A stretch of 64,000 nt of DNA, taken from the NCBI GenBank assembly GCA_026545225.1, contig CM048852.1:58535146-58599145 (forward strand), read 5' to 3'. This document shows, piece by piece, positions 1-11,906 of the stretch. Under the pieces are notes generated by a model. That model was given only the letters and a program-made list of their open reading frames with translations, did no database searches and had not been told where the DNA came from. Positions within the stretch are counted from its first letter, which is position 1. Every line of letters begins with the position of its first letter. The stretch is from Cornus controversa (lineage: Eukaryota > Streptophyta > Magnoliopsida > Cornales > Cornaceae). The translations under genes and the position numbers were made by a program.

Positions 1-132
1 GTAGAAACCCCAATATAAAAATTGAATCAATTACATGGGAATGGCATCTGAGTTCTGCTTCATTGTTTGATGCATGTTAGAAGCAGGTTTTAGTATTTTA
101 TTCTACTTGTCCATTTATTCTCTCTCGGCTAG

Positions 133-141
133 GAAAACCCG
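133..141 (+). other. candidate 9-nt microexon of the PsbP-domain gene
   Basis: A pyrimidine-rich tract ends in CTAG, followed by nine bases (GAAAACCCG) and a strong donor GTGAGG. Exon 544-860 needs one base to complete its first codon. Joining the microexon gives GA AAA CCC G + GA, that is ...GKPGN in frame with VQPYQF. A longer exon read through without the AG acceptor cannot be excluded, since the frame stays open a little way upstream. Confidence 0.5.
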
Positions 142-1889
142 GTGAGGTGTGTTTGTTGGGTCACAGATGGGCAGCCGTACTGTTAGCTGATTTCCATAGT
201 GCTAAAGAGTTAAGTCACTCCTTTCAACATAAATTCAGATATTTAGCCAAGAAGAATGAGCATTTTACACTGGAAAACACTATGATGAAAGTGTTCATGA
301 TTCATAGCCTCACTTTTTTAGTTTTAGATTATCAGAGTAACACCTATTAGAGATAAAATGAGAAAACCAATTAAGATAGTTGGTCATGTCTAGTGATGGT
401 CAATAATTTGAATCAGTTATGAAAAGTGGCATGGCTCTTATAGAGAGTAATGATAGGAGAAGGGGAAGAACAGTTTGGTTGAGTTTTCTGTATTCCTGCC
501 CCCTCTCTATATGTAATGAGATTTGTGGTTTAGTTGCTTGCAGGAAATGTGCAGCCTTACCAGTTCATCATTCCCCCAACTTGGAAACAGAGCCGAGTGG
601 CCAACATACTATCTGGCAATTACTGCCAACCCAAGTGTGCAGAACCTTGGGTGGAAGTGAAATTTGAAGATGAAAGGCAGGGAAAAATTCAGGTGGTGGC
701 TTCTCCTTTGATACGCTTGACTAACAAACCCAATGCAACAATTGAAGATATCGGGAGTCCTGAGAAGGTTATTGCTTCTCTTGGTCCTTTTGTCACCGGG
801 AACTCATATGACCCAGATGAACTCCTCGAAACTTCAGTTGAGAAGCTTGGTGATCAAACGGTACAAGTTTTGTTCTCTTAAATTCATCATATGCTTTCAA
901 TTTTTTATTTTCATTTGTTTTATGGCATGCTTTCTTCTAATTTTTACCTTTTCTTGGTAAAAATTACAATGAAACCACAAGTAACTCAAATCCGACTTCT
1001 GTATGGTCCTCAGTGCCACAAAGCAAAAAAAATAACAGACGAAATAGATATGGTTTGCCAGCATTTATTATGTTGGGAAATGGGGACATCTTGATCCAGC
1101 GGAGATTAATTATCATGGTTTTGTAATGTGCAAAGTATGTTTTAAAAAAAAATGCAACAGCACTGTCCCAGAAAGGAAGTAAAATGCTGCAGTTATGCAC
1201 GAAACTTCTGCACTGTACCATCCCAAAAAGTGCAAGTAAAGTGTAATGAGAGCATGAACTTGAGTAAGTAATAGGAAATGGATTTTGTAGCAAATGGTTT
1301 GTTCAGTGTGTTATGGTTTTGACCCACACATACCCAAGGAAAAAGAAAAATAAACAAGAAAAGAATTTGCAGCTCAAGTGTATGTCTCAAAACCATCTCT
1401 ATGACAAAAATACCTGGGTCTTTCTGCAATTTTGAGCGAACCAACATAGTTTACCCATACCAATTCATTTTAAATGTCAGAGTACGAAGTCACTCCTCTC
1501 TTCTTGATGTCTATGTCCGCTTGTCTGTCAAACATACAGTTCAAAATTAGTGATAACGTATAAAACCTCCTTCATATTAGTTTGGTTTTAACTGTTTTTC
1601 TATACGTCTTCAAGTCCATAGAGAAACGTAATCTGTTTCAATTCTGCTTTGCTACACCGTCCTTATTTACTCACTTTATCAGTAATTGTTTTAATTTTTC
1701 TCATTACACTGTATGCAGTATTATAAATATGTTCTTGAGACTCCGTTCGCTCTGACTGGTTCACACAATTTGGCAAAGGCAACTGCAAAGGGAAATACTG
1801 TTGTCTTATTTGTGGCAAGTGCAAGTGACAAACAGTGGCCGTCGTCCCAGAAAACTCTAAAAGCCATGCTTGATTCTTTCCAAGTGTAG
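133..1889 (+). CDS. PPD4: PsbP-domain thylakoid lumen protein, 3' part (PPD4-like)
   Basis: The gene runs in from before base 1. Supported exons are 544-860 and 1719-1889 (stop TAG 1887-1889), joined in phase; a 9-nt microexon at 133-141 probably precedes them. The readable protein runs from GKPGNVQPYQF to DKQWPSSQKTLKAMLDSF. It has the PsbP-fold features of plant PsbP-domain proteins: a PPTWKQ segment near the start, the SPLIRLTNKPNATIEDIG stretch, and the C-terminal ALTG...AKGNTVVLFVASA strands. Members are nuclear-encoded lumen proteins linked to photosystem assembly; the transit peptide lies outside the window. The wording recalls Arabidopsis At1g77090 (PPD4, 29.8-kDa lumen protein) from memory, so the family is secure and the paralogue less so. 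The intron 861-1718 holds nothing recognised. Confidence 0.85.
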
Positions 1890-3030
1890 TTTTTTTTGTC
1901 AAATTAAAGAGGCCAAGGTTAGTATTCATTTCATTTATTTTATGTTATTTTGTATGTTCTACAAGTTAATTGAGCTAGAACATCGTCTTGACTAGCAAAA
2001 TATTGTATCAGTTATTGTGTCTGTAAGGTCCAGAAATTTTGGAAGAAAATGCAGAAATGGTGCAAAGATGGATACACCTACTATCTCCATGATTGTAATT
2101 ATTCCACCTAGGGCTCCTATGGATGATTGAAAGAAGAAACAGTTTCATTTTAGTTGTTTAACTATAAAAGGAAAAGCAATTTCTTTCCTTTCTTATTAAA
2201 TTTCAGATTTGCATGAGAAAATAGATCAGAATCTAGGAAGATAAAAGATCTACCAAACAAGAGTAGAGAAGGGCATGATATTCGGAATAACTAGGACAGT
2301 TTTGCGAATGTATTGGTTTTGTTAATTTGAGAAATTTCATGCCACCAGCCTAGTAAGTTAGGTAATATCCTTTCCTTTCACTCCTGTTTATCCAAACACA
2401 TTGTAATTGTCAAGGACTCGAGTCCTCTTGTTGTCTAGCACTAAAAAAGAAAAGTTGGGTTAATTTTATAAAGATAGGTTGTCAAGAATTGGGCAGGAAA
2501 GCATTGTCTGAAATCAGGATATGTGTTTCTGCTATAGAAGTAATCACTTGCGAATTGCTTTGCGAATGACTGTAATTTGTTAAGTTCATGGGGAAGAGAA
2601 ACATATAATAAACAAAAGAAATGCTACCATCTGTTCTCCATTCATGCACCGCACCCTTTATATGTTTGGATTGCTCCTATTGTCCTTTTGTCACCAAATT
2701 CCAAAATCAAACTCCTCTTTCCGTGCAGTTTTCACTCTCCTTGTTCTACTTCTGTGCAATTTGCTTTCAGGGTAACCACAATTATTCTAACTGTCTCTGA
2801 ATTTGTATGTGTGAACATTAAACTGGATGGATCTAGTTTTTGCAGGGTATATACAGAAAGATATATAAAATAGAAGCAACAGGATGGAAAAGTAAAGAAT
2901 TAATTTTGTGGATGGTGTGGCATTAGCATTGAATTTCTTCTTCAAATAGTGAGTAGTCTTTTTCTTACTTATGATTATAGATTAGCGAATATTGAAGGAT
3001 ATAAGAGTTTCAGCGGTGCCTAGTTTTCAA
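1890..3030. other. intergenic, 3' UTR of the PsbP gene then nothing recognised
   Basis: AT-rich sequence after the TAG at 1889. The first few hundred bases are probably 3' UTR. I see no coding region, RNA gene or element with recognisable ends. Confidence 0.5.
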
Positions 3031-3840
3031 GATCATCATCATCCTTACTTTAATCACATATGAATGGGATTGGCCACATGAATTCTCTCTTTCCAAACTT
3101 TTCTATTACATGTCATTTCACCTGCCATAGTTAACTTTTTAAAGTCATTTTTAATATTCCATGTTATTTTCGGTTGCCCTCTCTTTTCTCTTTCCTTCTA
3201 TTACAACTAGTCTTTCTCATTTAATCGGCGCGTCTCTAGGTCTCCAGTATATGTGTCAAAAAATTCTCTCTCTAATTTTCTCACTAATGAGTGTTACACC
3301 TAATTTTTCTCTTACTTTCATTAGTGACCCTGCTAGGCTTGCAAGTCACTTCACTCATCCATCTTTAACATTCTCATTTCTGGTACATAAAGGCTAGTCA
3401 CTTCACTCATCCATCTTTAACATTATCATTTTTGCTACATAAAGGTGTTATGTTTATTTCTTTTTTAGGATCGAACACTCCACCCCATATAATATAGTTG
3501 GTCTAACAACGATCTTATAAAATTTTTCTTTAGCTTATGCGTTATTCTTTTGTCGCATAATATCCCACTAGCTTGTCTCCATTTTGTCCAACCCACTTCT
3601 TTTCCACCAATTATATCACTATCTATCTCTCAATCATTTTAAATTATCGATCCTAAATAGCGAACGGAGTTATTTTGAGTAAACTTTTAGTTTTGTATTA
3701 TCATTGTATTATTAATGTTCAAATCTTTATTAAATTTACCCCAAGTGATTTTAGTTTGACTAATTTTCAATCTTTTTTATTCTAAAAAATTTCTTCACAT
3801 TTCTAGCTTTGTTTATAAAGTCATTTTGAGAAGTATCCAA
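3031..3840 (-). mobile_element. 5'-truncated RTE-type LINE (3' end)
   Basis: Read on the minus strand it gives degenerate matches to the C-terminal part of the RTE reverse transcriptase ORF, in order: KEVGWTKWRQASGILCDKR, KLKKNFIRS, and VTNESKREKLGVTLISEKIRE. It ends in the ATGATGATGATC tail typical of plant RTE LINEs. The 3' 60 bases match the 3' end of the plus-strand LINE at 18340-20001. Stops and frameshifts make it a dead copy. The upstream limit is approximate. Confidence 0.7.
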
Positions 3841-4753
3841 GAGCACCCCCATTGCAAAGGGTCAATTGAGAACACTAGTAGGGGTGGGGTGGATGTAAGC
3901 CTAACCCTTTACATTATTATTAGCAACAAAAAGGGGTGGTCGAAATTATTATATTTCCAAATGAATATAAACCTTTGTAGACATTATAGTATCATGATAT
4001 AGAGTTTATGATGTTAGGAATTGGGACATAGTTATTATAGTATCATGATTTAGTTGAGCCATCAAAGTGCCCATTATTTCTACTGAAGAAAATTGTTATT
4101 GTCGTTGTGCCTGAACATTACTTGTCTTGGCTTTAACGGCAAAGTTGTTTTACCTGGAGAAGAGCTGAGTTTTTTCAAATTTAAACAAACAAACAATTGT
4201 CTGAAACTAACATCATAAAATTGGAAAAGTATGTGTTTTTCTCATTTTTGGTCAAGTGCACAACTCCTAAACTGTATGTAGTATTGTTCTACTAGAAACA
4301 ACCCTTCTCACATCCTACAATGACGGAGCCTCGTACACACGAGGCTAGCCCTTTAGTCCTAAACTTTATATACTATTACAGCAGCTCATTTATCATGGTA
4401 TTTATTTGGACTTTAAGTTCATTAATGTTAAGTTAAATACATATTCTCTCTACTAAGATAAATAGTAATCCTACGAAGCTTTCAACACACACTCGGAACA
4501 AAACAAAACATCAAGTAAGAAAGTTGAGTGAGAAAGAGAGGTTTGCAAGAACTTTTTAGAAAAGCGTTTTCAAACCGTTGAGCTTGAGCGTGAGTATTTT
4601 ATTTTGAGTTGATTGGACAAAAATGAATACATTGGTTCATGAAAAAAAAAAAATATACAATTTTGATATATGGACTGAGAGTAGTGCTCTCATTTATTAT
4701 CAGTTTGCACTTGGAGAAATTTCTACTCTTGAAGGAGTGATTATCTTGGTAAG
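3841..4753. other. intergenic, nothing recognised
   Basis: AT-rich sequence with no coding signal and no element ends that I can pair. Confidence 0.5.
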
Positions 4754-6667
4754 CACTGTGTTATGCCCGATTTTTCGAGACGTAATAAAATAAAACAAAA
4801 TAAAATAGCCATATTAATTAATTAAAAGTTTTATACACTTAATAATTCAACTATAAACTCTCTCACTTAATTCTTTCATTTAATAGTTTCATCTCAATAA
4901 AATATAATTTTATAATGTATATGTAAGTTAAAGTCTTTCTTTTCGATTACAAAAGATATTATAAAAAAATAACCTCCTTTTAAACCCTTTATGACAAAAC
5001 ACGCTTTCAAGTAAACTCTTATAAATTCTTCGTTACTCTAGACTTTATCCGGACCTGAAATGTTTTTGGGGTGAGCACAATAACCTCCCAATAAGAAAAT
5101 CAACAATTCTACTTCCATATATACATGAAACATCATACAAAAGAATATATAACTTACATATACATAAATTTACGCATAAATAAAATAATAACGAGAAAAT
5201 AACTACTATTGCAAAATGCAACCATCATTCAAGTTTCTAGCATAAAGTTAAGTTCAAGCATATTCAGTAAACTATTATAATCTCATCATATATGTCATAC
5301 AAATAATTGTTCAATAAATAACTAGTGTAGGTTTAGATCAATTAATCATAATATAACATCCTCGACATGTATACCGCACACACACTGCGAATTTTTGGTC
5401 ATTCTCACCGCAGGTCGCTTAACTCAACTATAGTTCTCGGTTTTTCGATCGAAGGGATTACAACCTTGCCTATATTCATCCAGTTATACATGTACGGGCA
5501 TACACAATCAAATTTCATTCACAGCCATAAACAGAACACAATTCGTGTACTATTTCTCAAACCAAATACTTATATACAGCCAAATTCAGAAGATAAAACT
5601 TCTCTCTTTAAAAGACTGTCCATTTACAAAATTTCACTTAATCAACAATTAATTGAAAAAAAAAACATCCAAAAGAAATAATGAACTTATTTCTTATAAC
5701 TATAAATTTAGTTAATCTTAATTCAGAACAAGTAATTTCAAATTATAAAACTATAACATGACAAAAGTGAGTTTACATTCTTAAAGAAAATATAAAAACA
5801 TTAAATTTACCTTTGTCCATAATTTGGGTCTATTGATTTCATGTAAACAATACATACGTGTATATATATATAAACTTCTAAGTAATATATATACTATTAT
5901 AATTATATACTAAGAACCAAATAGAGTACATATATAAACTAAAAAAGCAACGACTTACAAACCGCTTACAATATGTACACCACTCACTGTTATACTAACA
6001 AGTTATTTCAAGATTCACATTGTTAATTATATAGACCTATTAGCAAATGAATTCCATAGATAGGAAAATATATATGGACGTATATAACAAAACAGAATAT
6101 AAAAATAAAAATTATTTCTTTTGTATCTTCTATCTACTAGCATATATAAAATAGAGTACCCCTTAAATCTTCTACCTGTTCCTTTTTTTTCTGTCGATCA
6201 GTCTCTTCTCTCATTCCATCTTCTCTCTCTCTAATTTCTAAATAACCAAATGTTATGTAGAAAGGAAGAGAGATCTGTTGTTATCTATATATATATATAT
6301 ATAGATACACACACACACATATTCCTTTTGTAACTAACAAGAAATGAAAGTTCTGACATTTACTTTAGGTAATAATCAAATATAAATTTTGTGTTAGTTG
6401 AGAAGCTGTAAGGTCTCCTATTAATTAGTGTTTTACTCTCCATTAATAGCATGATAAGTAACAACCCTTGCAATAAATTACACTCATCATGGCTAACCCT
6501 TTCCTATCCCCACATTGTTATTTTCCACTCAACTATATATATATGTATCTATGTACACTTTTTATATCACTATCTCATGAGACAAATTTGTAACAAGATT
6601 TTTTTTATAAAAAAATAAAAATAATTTCATAATAAAAAAAAAACAAATTACATGTCATCACACACTG
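4754..6667. mobile_element. solo LTR of an LTR retrotransposon (probably Gypsy type)
   Basis: The unit 4759-6662 begins TGTTATGCCCGA and ends CATCACA, so it has TG...CA termini. It is flanked on both sides by the 5-bp repeat CACTG (4754-4758 and 6663-6667), as expected of an integrated LTR. There is no internal coding region, so it is a solo LTR left by recombination. The start resembles Gypsy LTRs of plants; the family is an inference. It is broken (internal region absent) and AT-rich, suggesting an old insertion. Confidence 0.7.
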
Positions 6668-7566
6668 GCTTGGTAGATTTGTTCTAACACATTAATCATA
6701 TATTTATGGAAGAAATCAAAAATGTTGTTGGAAATCCTATATCAAACTTATATCCCTGTGTAGTGATTCAAGTTGTCATTCACACAACTAATTTAGGGTA
6801 AATATCACTGACACCGCCTGTGATTTGGACTTATTTCACATAGAGAAAAACTTTGCTTAGAACTATCATATAAATCCAATTGATATTTTCGTCCTTAACT
6901 CTATTAGTTTAAATGTTAAATGTCTAATTTACCCTTAACCACCCATTTCTCTCTCTATCTTCTCCCTCTCTCTTTCTCTAAACCCTCTCAAACTCGTTAA
7001 TGGGTCTATTCGGCAAAGAGGCATAAGTCCTCTACTGGCAACGTTGATAATGGAGATGATGAAGTTTCCGGTTGTGTGAAGTAGACCCAAAATTGATTTG
7101 CACTAGTTGTGGTTGTGTAAGAAGTTGGACAGTGGTAAGATTGGTGGTGGCACTGTGGTGTTCCTGTGAAGTAGATGATGAAGATGATGGTGACACAGGT
7201 TGTGCATGGTAAGTTCCGGTGGTTGCAATAGTAGAGGAGTCCTAGACGTGGGTCTGTGCATGGTCATAGTTTTTGTGATAAAACCAAACCACTTATTTTT
7301 CTTTGTTTATCCTAGTTTTGTGATCAAAGTAAATTGTTAGAATGAAATAAAAATCACCCACATTTCAAAGTTCGTCAAAACCCAACAATAAGGATAAAAG
7401 TATCCCTATGTTCGTTCCCTAATGAAAAAAAAGAAAGAAAAAAAAGCCAAACTTCAGAGTGCCTAATACTAACTATTTGGTATCAATATAACTACCAACG
7501 CTATCCCAAGAAAACACAAATCATGTAATGATGGTACGAGAAAAGAATAATGCAAATCAATAAAAT

Positions 7567-7712
7567 GGACCACACACCACTTGTAAAGCAAGAATTGAAG
7601 CCAGTTATTTCAACAAGCTTTGTACTGAGAGCATCAAAACAAGCCAGGCCTTGGTGAACTCCTGGTGAATCTAGAATTCGTCGAAGCACCTTTGTCGAAG
7701 AGCTGCCAGCGG
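7567..7712 (-). pseudogene. captured exon fragment of a PEP phosphonomutase / isocitrate lyase family gene
   Basis: On the minus strand one frame reads AGSSSTKVLRRILDSPGVHQ then GLACFDALSTKLVEITGFNS and CFTSG. This is the N-terminal block of the plant carboxyvinyl-carboxyphosphonate phosphorylmutase family (LRR(I/V)LE.PGVHQGPACFDALSAKLVE.AGF..CFTSGF). After CFTSG the match stops at a GTGTGT, which looks like a 5' splice site with following intron, so the piece was copied from genomic DNA. It lies between the Pack-MULE ends, lacks the rest of the enzyme and cannot be functional as such. Confidence 0.75.
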
Positions 7713-7979
7713 TAATATTTTTCTCTCTAGAATAAGCTACGATGTTTTAAGAATTTACCCGTTTCATTGTGACGTTAAAACTGTTACGACTATTTGAAGA
7801 TTAATGAATTGGATTGTTAGGGGAGTAAAATTAGCCGTTGGAAAGGTGACCTAATTTTGAAATCTAAAATTTGATATGCAGATTGATGGTAATAGGAAAG
7901 AGAGAAATTACAACAATTTTTGCTTATGGCTAAAGGTTCCATGCTCTCTCTCTCTTTCTCCGTCTCTTTGTGTGTGCTT

Positions 7980-8560
7980 AACTGCTAATGAGATAGCAGT
8001 AAGTGGTGGAGCTTTGGTGTGTCAATGCCGAGGTGGTTCACAGTTGATGGTGACAAGATGGCAGCAAGGTTACAGTGGCGGTGAAGTAAGAGCTTGGCTG
8101 TAGCTAGCAATGGAGGTTAGGTGGTGGTGTACACTGTGGTGATGGGTTGGTGGGTGGTGGACAGTACATGTGATAGTCTTGGGTTTGTTCATGTTGGTGG
8201 TCATGACAGCTCCGACCATGGTGGTTGATTGAAGGTGGTGGCTCTTCTTTGTTCGAGGCAGTGATGATGGTGCAAAGGTGGAGACCCATTTTGGCAACGA
8301 AGCTTCGATGGGTGTTGTGTCTTCTTCATGGATGGTGAGGTACTTGGTTGGGAGAGACCGGAAGTGGGTCTTTGAATGGTTTGGCAGTAGGTCTCTCCGG
8401 CATGTTGGGATTTCGGATGGTGAAGTAGAGAAGATGGTGTCGCCAGAAATTATAGTTTCTATGGTTGGCTATGGAGTTGACGGCGCCGACGAGTAGGCTT
8501 GAGATTGGGGTCGACTTTAATGGTGGTGGTTGATTTTGGTCTTTATTGTTGATGAAACGA
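7980..8560 (+). repeat. GGTGG-rich low-complexity stretch inside the Pack-MULE
   Basis: The plus strand is strongly G-rich, with many GGTGGTGG, GATGGTGG and GGTGGAC words. Long open frames on both strands (for example histidine-rich on the minus strand) are by-products of this composition, not genes. It is similar in texture to the minisatellite at 10550-11045. Confidence 0.55.
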
Positions 8561-8570
8561 TGGTGGTGGC

Positions 8571-8843
8571 ATGATGGTTTGGAGGGTAAACATTATCGAA
8601 AACTCTATTAACAAGCTTGCCCTCTCTATAGCCATCCACACCATCTGGTTAAAGCATAATTCTCGCTTATACGACAACAAAAAATGCTCGCAGGTCATTG
8701 TTCTCAATATAATCTTGTATCTGATTCAGAATCGATTGAGATGTATAAAGCTCAAGGAATCAATTCAGACACGCCTAGCCCTAGCGAAATGGGAACTCTT
8801 TGATCCTTCGATTCGACCACTTGCTCGACCACCAGACCTATGA
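8571..8843 (+). mobile_element. fragment of a LINE-type ORF C-terminus inside the Pack-MULE
   Basis: An open frame reads KLALSIAIHTIWLKHNSRLY DNKK... followed by a basic helical stretch. This resembles the zinc-binding region near the C-terminus of plant L1-type reverse transcriptase ORFs (...IW.ERN.R.F.NK). There is no reverse transcriptase domain here. The similarity is short. Confidence 0.4.
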
Positions 8844-9432
8844 ATGGGATTTGCTTCAATCATTCTCTTCAATCGCCTAAAGAATTTGATTGGATTAAAT
8901 CCCTAATTCCCAATTTTTGGATGGTTAAAGTCGTGAACAAGACGTGCTTTGGTTGGTTTATGAATTATAGGGTTACACAGGTTTGGGTTGTGTTTTGTTC
9001 CTAATGTGACCTCTTACGTCTTTTGAGGAATTGGGCCTTGGGTGTTAAGCCTGTTTGATAGCATATCTTTTTTTTCTATACATTTAACTTGAACTTCCAA
9101 ATATATATATAATAATATATAATAATGTAAATATATATCTATAGACATACTACATTCACAAGATAGAGTGAGATAAGAGAGAAGGAGAAAGAAAAGAGTG
9201 TGGTGTGTTAGTGTATTTTATGTAATTTTAAAGGTTAAATAAGTCATTTGCAAAATCAAAAGGCATATAAGTCTTTTTGCATAGTGTCAGACCTGCCCAT
9301 ACATGGTCTGGGGCTTCTCTAATAGACGTTGCAAAACGTTTGAGTTTATATTGTCGCTTTAAACAAAGTTTCTCTCCGTGTGAAATAAGTTCAAACCACA
9401 AAAGTTATCAGTGATATGTACCCACTAATGTA

Positions 9433-10535
9433 TGAAGAATGTAGCACGCAATCAAAGAACATTTAAAACACACAAACACATAGAAGGGAAATAAACTGTA
9501 TAGTTTTACATTTTGATAAATAATATAAAAAAGTATTTAAATCCGTTCATATGCAAAGTTTGGATGGGTTAGTAACGGATTGAATACATTGTACTCATAT
9601 TGAACTAAACCAGTTTCAAGTGATGGTCTTTATAGTTTAATATATATATGTATATTTGCTTTTACTTTTGGAGAATTATTTTTAAAAATTAAACCAAACA
9701 AGGCTATTTGTAAAGATTATCATTGTCATCAAACAACTTTCAAGCTCACTCTTATTATCTTTGTTAAGGATATGAAAACATCCTTCCCAAAAAAAAAAAG
9801 TCATATTTACTATCACAACTCGCAACAAACAAATTTCAAAAGCTCCATTTATTATCACATCAACAGAAATTTTTGTTTTTTGGCAAAAATTCCTCACGAA
9901 ATGACCAAACAACAAATTTTGCATTTTCTTGGCAAAAAAAAAATCCTAGTTGTAACTTTTTTTTTTCTAACAAAAAAATAATAGAATATACGTATTGGCT
10001 AGCCAGGCCGAAAGGATGCAAATAGCATGATTCTTCCAACAAATTATCCATACTACTACTGTGGGTGTCACTTGGGCTAGCCAATCCGAATCTAACCTGA
10101 GTTTAGCTTAATTGTTTAGATTTAGACAACTATTTTTATAATTGTTAAGCCTAGGTTGAGAAGTCTTAACCTGAACTTAATTAATATTTTGTTGTTCAAC
10201 TCTGACCCCACCCAAATTCTAATGTTATTTTTGTATATATTTGTTATTTTAAATATGGGTAAAACTATCATCCTCTCTTTCAGGAGGAGGATAACTTTGT
10301 TTCCAAATTTTATTGTACAAAAGTACCGTTATTAAAATATGTTACCTCATAAAAATATAGGCATTTGTGTAATTTAAAAACATTCTCCTCCCCAACTTTT
10401 TTCAGGTCTATCCTAACTCTAACCCTAACCCAAAGATACAACTGCAGCCAACAGCTTCCGTCTTCGCCGCCGATGCTGCCACTGCCAAGAAGAAGTTCTG
10501 AAGATGGCTGTAATTGTTTCTCTATCAAAGAGAGA
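9433..10535. other. intergenic, nothing recognised
   Basis: AT-rich DNA with A and T runs. A small palindrome around 10272-10292 (ATCCTCTC...GAGGAGGAT) is the only local structure I noticed. No gene. Confidence 0.5.
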
Positions 10536-10549
10536 GAGGTGATTTAGTT

Positions 10550-11045
10550 GTGGTGGGGATGGTGGTGGTGGCGACATCGCAGGTGGTTGTGGGGGTGGGA
10601 ATGGTGGTGGTGGCTGTGGTGTTCTGCTGGTGGCGGCGGCGGCGGCATCACAGGTGGTTGTGGGGTGGGGATGGTGGTGGTGGTGTTCTGATGGTGGTGG
10701 TGGAGCTCCCGGTGATGGTGTGATTCAGTTGTGAAGGATATGAAGGTGGTGACGGTGGCAGCATTGCAGGTGGTTGTGAGGTGGGGATGGTGGTGGTGGT
10801 GGTGTGATTCAGTTATGGAGGGGATGGTGGTGGTGGCAACATCACAGGTGATTGTTGGGTGGGGATGGTGGTGATGGCGGTGGCGGCATCGTAAGTGGTT
10901 GTGGGGTGGGGATGGTGGCGGTGGCGGTGGTGTTATGATGGTGGTGGTGGTGCTAAGTTGTGGTGGTACAATGTTGCTCCAGTTGTGGTGGTGGTGGCGG
11001 CGGCGGTCCTGTAATGATGGTGGTGGTGCTGATTTGTGGTGGTAA
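10550..11045 (+). repeat. GGTGG/GATGGTGG minisatellite, strongly G-rich on the plus strand
   Basis: Irregular tandem units containing GGTGGTTGTGGGGTGGGGAT, GGTGGTGG and GATTCAGTTGTGG recur at least six times. Guanine-thymine skew is extreme over about 500 bases. The units are degenerate, and the open frames (valine/glycine-rich) are by-products. The stretch sits about 860 bp upstream of the MYBC1-like start codon. Confidence 0.75.
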
Positions 11046-11906
11046 GAGGGGATTACCTAAATTATAAATAGACTATAATAACCTTTATATTTAGATTATT
11101 ATAAGTGATATATTATGGGCATATCTGTCTATTAAAAAATGAGAAGAAGGTCAGAGGTCTATTCTTGACCATAAATATGATTAGTAGTAGATGATGTGCA
11201 TCCAAGTATAAAAAAATAAAATAAAAACTCTGAAATCTCAGTTTAAGTCATAGGTTCGAATTTAACCCGACTTGGGTTAGTTAGGTCGGGTTAAAGTTGA
11301 TTAGGTCACCCGCACCTATTACACAACTGTTTCGTCTATACATAGGATTTGAAACTAACATTACAGTCCAATGGGATAGAGGGTGATGTGCACACGCCTT
11401 ATAGGAACAGTGGTAGTACAGCAGATACTCTATAAATCTATGAAAATAAACACACAATGCAATGCTCTGAAGCATAAGACCCACAAATCCCGGAAAAATA
11501 CAACCCCACAAAAATCATAAGAAAAGCATCTATCTTTCTATCTATCTATCCATCTATCATCAATCAACAGTAACCATAATAAATGCTCAAAAAGAAGAAC
11601 ACAAGATCCACCTCGATCACCCCTCCCTCCACCACCACCACCACCACTTCCACCCAATTCCACCCTTCCTCTCCCATCTCTCTCTCCGCAATCAATCTTT
11701 CTAGAGAGAGAGTGTGTGAAAGAAATAAACCCAAGTCCAAAGTTTCATCCTCAATTCATTCTCTTATTCCACAATTCTCTATAATTGACTTGTATACTCT
11801 TTGCTTCTTGTAATTTTTATTTTTTTATTTCTATTTATCAAATTACAGCCCCCACAAATCTTCTACTCCCAGAGCAAAAAAGTTTCCCAGTTGGGTTTGA
11901 TCAAAA
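11046..11906 (+). promoter_or_regulatory. promoter and 5' UTR region of the MYBC1-like gene
   Basis: There is no coding region. It contains a CTAT microsatellite (about 11530-11558), a short ACC run (11621-11648) and CT-rich leader-like sequence (11640-11715) typical of plant 5' UTRs. The transcription start cannot be fixed by reading; an intron in the leader is possible. Confidence 0.35.

Larger units (their letters stand above)
6787..9432. mobile_element. Pack-MULE: non-autonomous Mutator-like transposon with captured gene pieces
   Basis: The element is 6796-9423 (about 2.6 kb). Both ends start GGGTA(A/C)ATATCACTGA and are inverted copies of each other over about 80 bp; a shared internal stretch is ACTTATTTCACA. 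Flanks are ACTAATTTA (6787-6795) and ACTAATGTA (9424-9432), a 9-bp target duplication with one mismatch, which is the Mutator signature. No transposase is present. Inside are an exon fragment of a PEP-mutase/isocitrate-lyase family gene, a LINE-derived piece and G-rich GGTGG stretches. Carrying host gene pieces between MULE ends is the definition of a Pack-MULE. Confidence 0.8.

Noticed and set aside
7501-7689. A short minus-strand protein resembling a PEP-mutase N-terminus, as a real gene
   Set aside because: Only about 48 codons match, the match stops at an intron-like border, and the piece lies between Mutator ends. It is a captured fragment.
8070-8297. Histidine/proline-rich minus-strand frames in the Pack-MULE
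   Set aside because: They are complements of GGTGG low-complexity DNA with no family resemblance.
10514-10723. Valine-rich plus-strand frame
   Set aside because: It is produced by the GTGGTGG minisatellite.
10255-11170. A Mutator-like element around the GGTGG minisatellite
   Set aside because: Left GGGTAAAACTATCATCC has no inverted partner on the right, and no 9-bp duplication was found.
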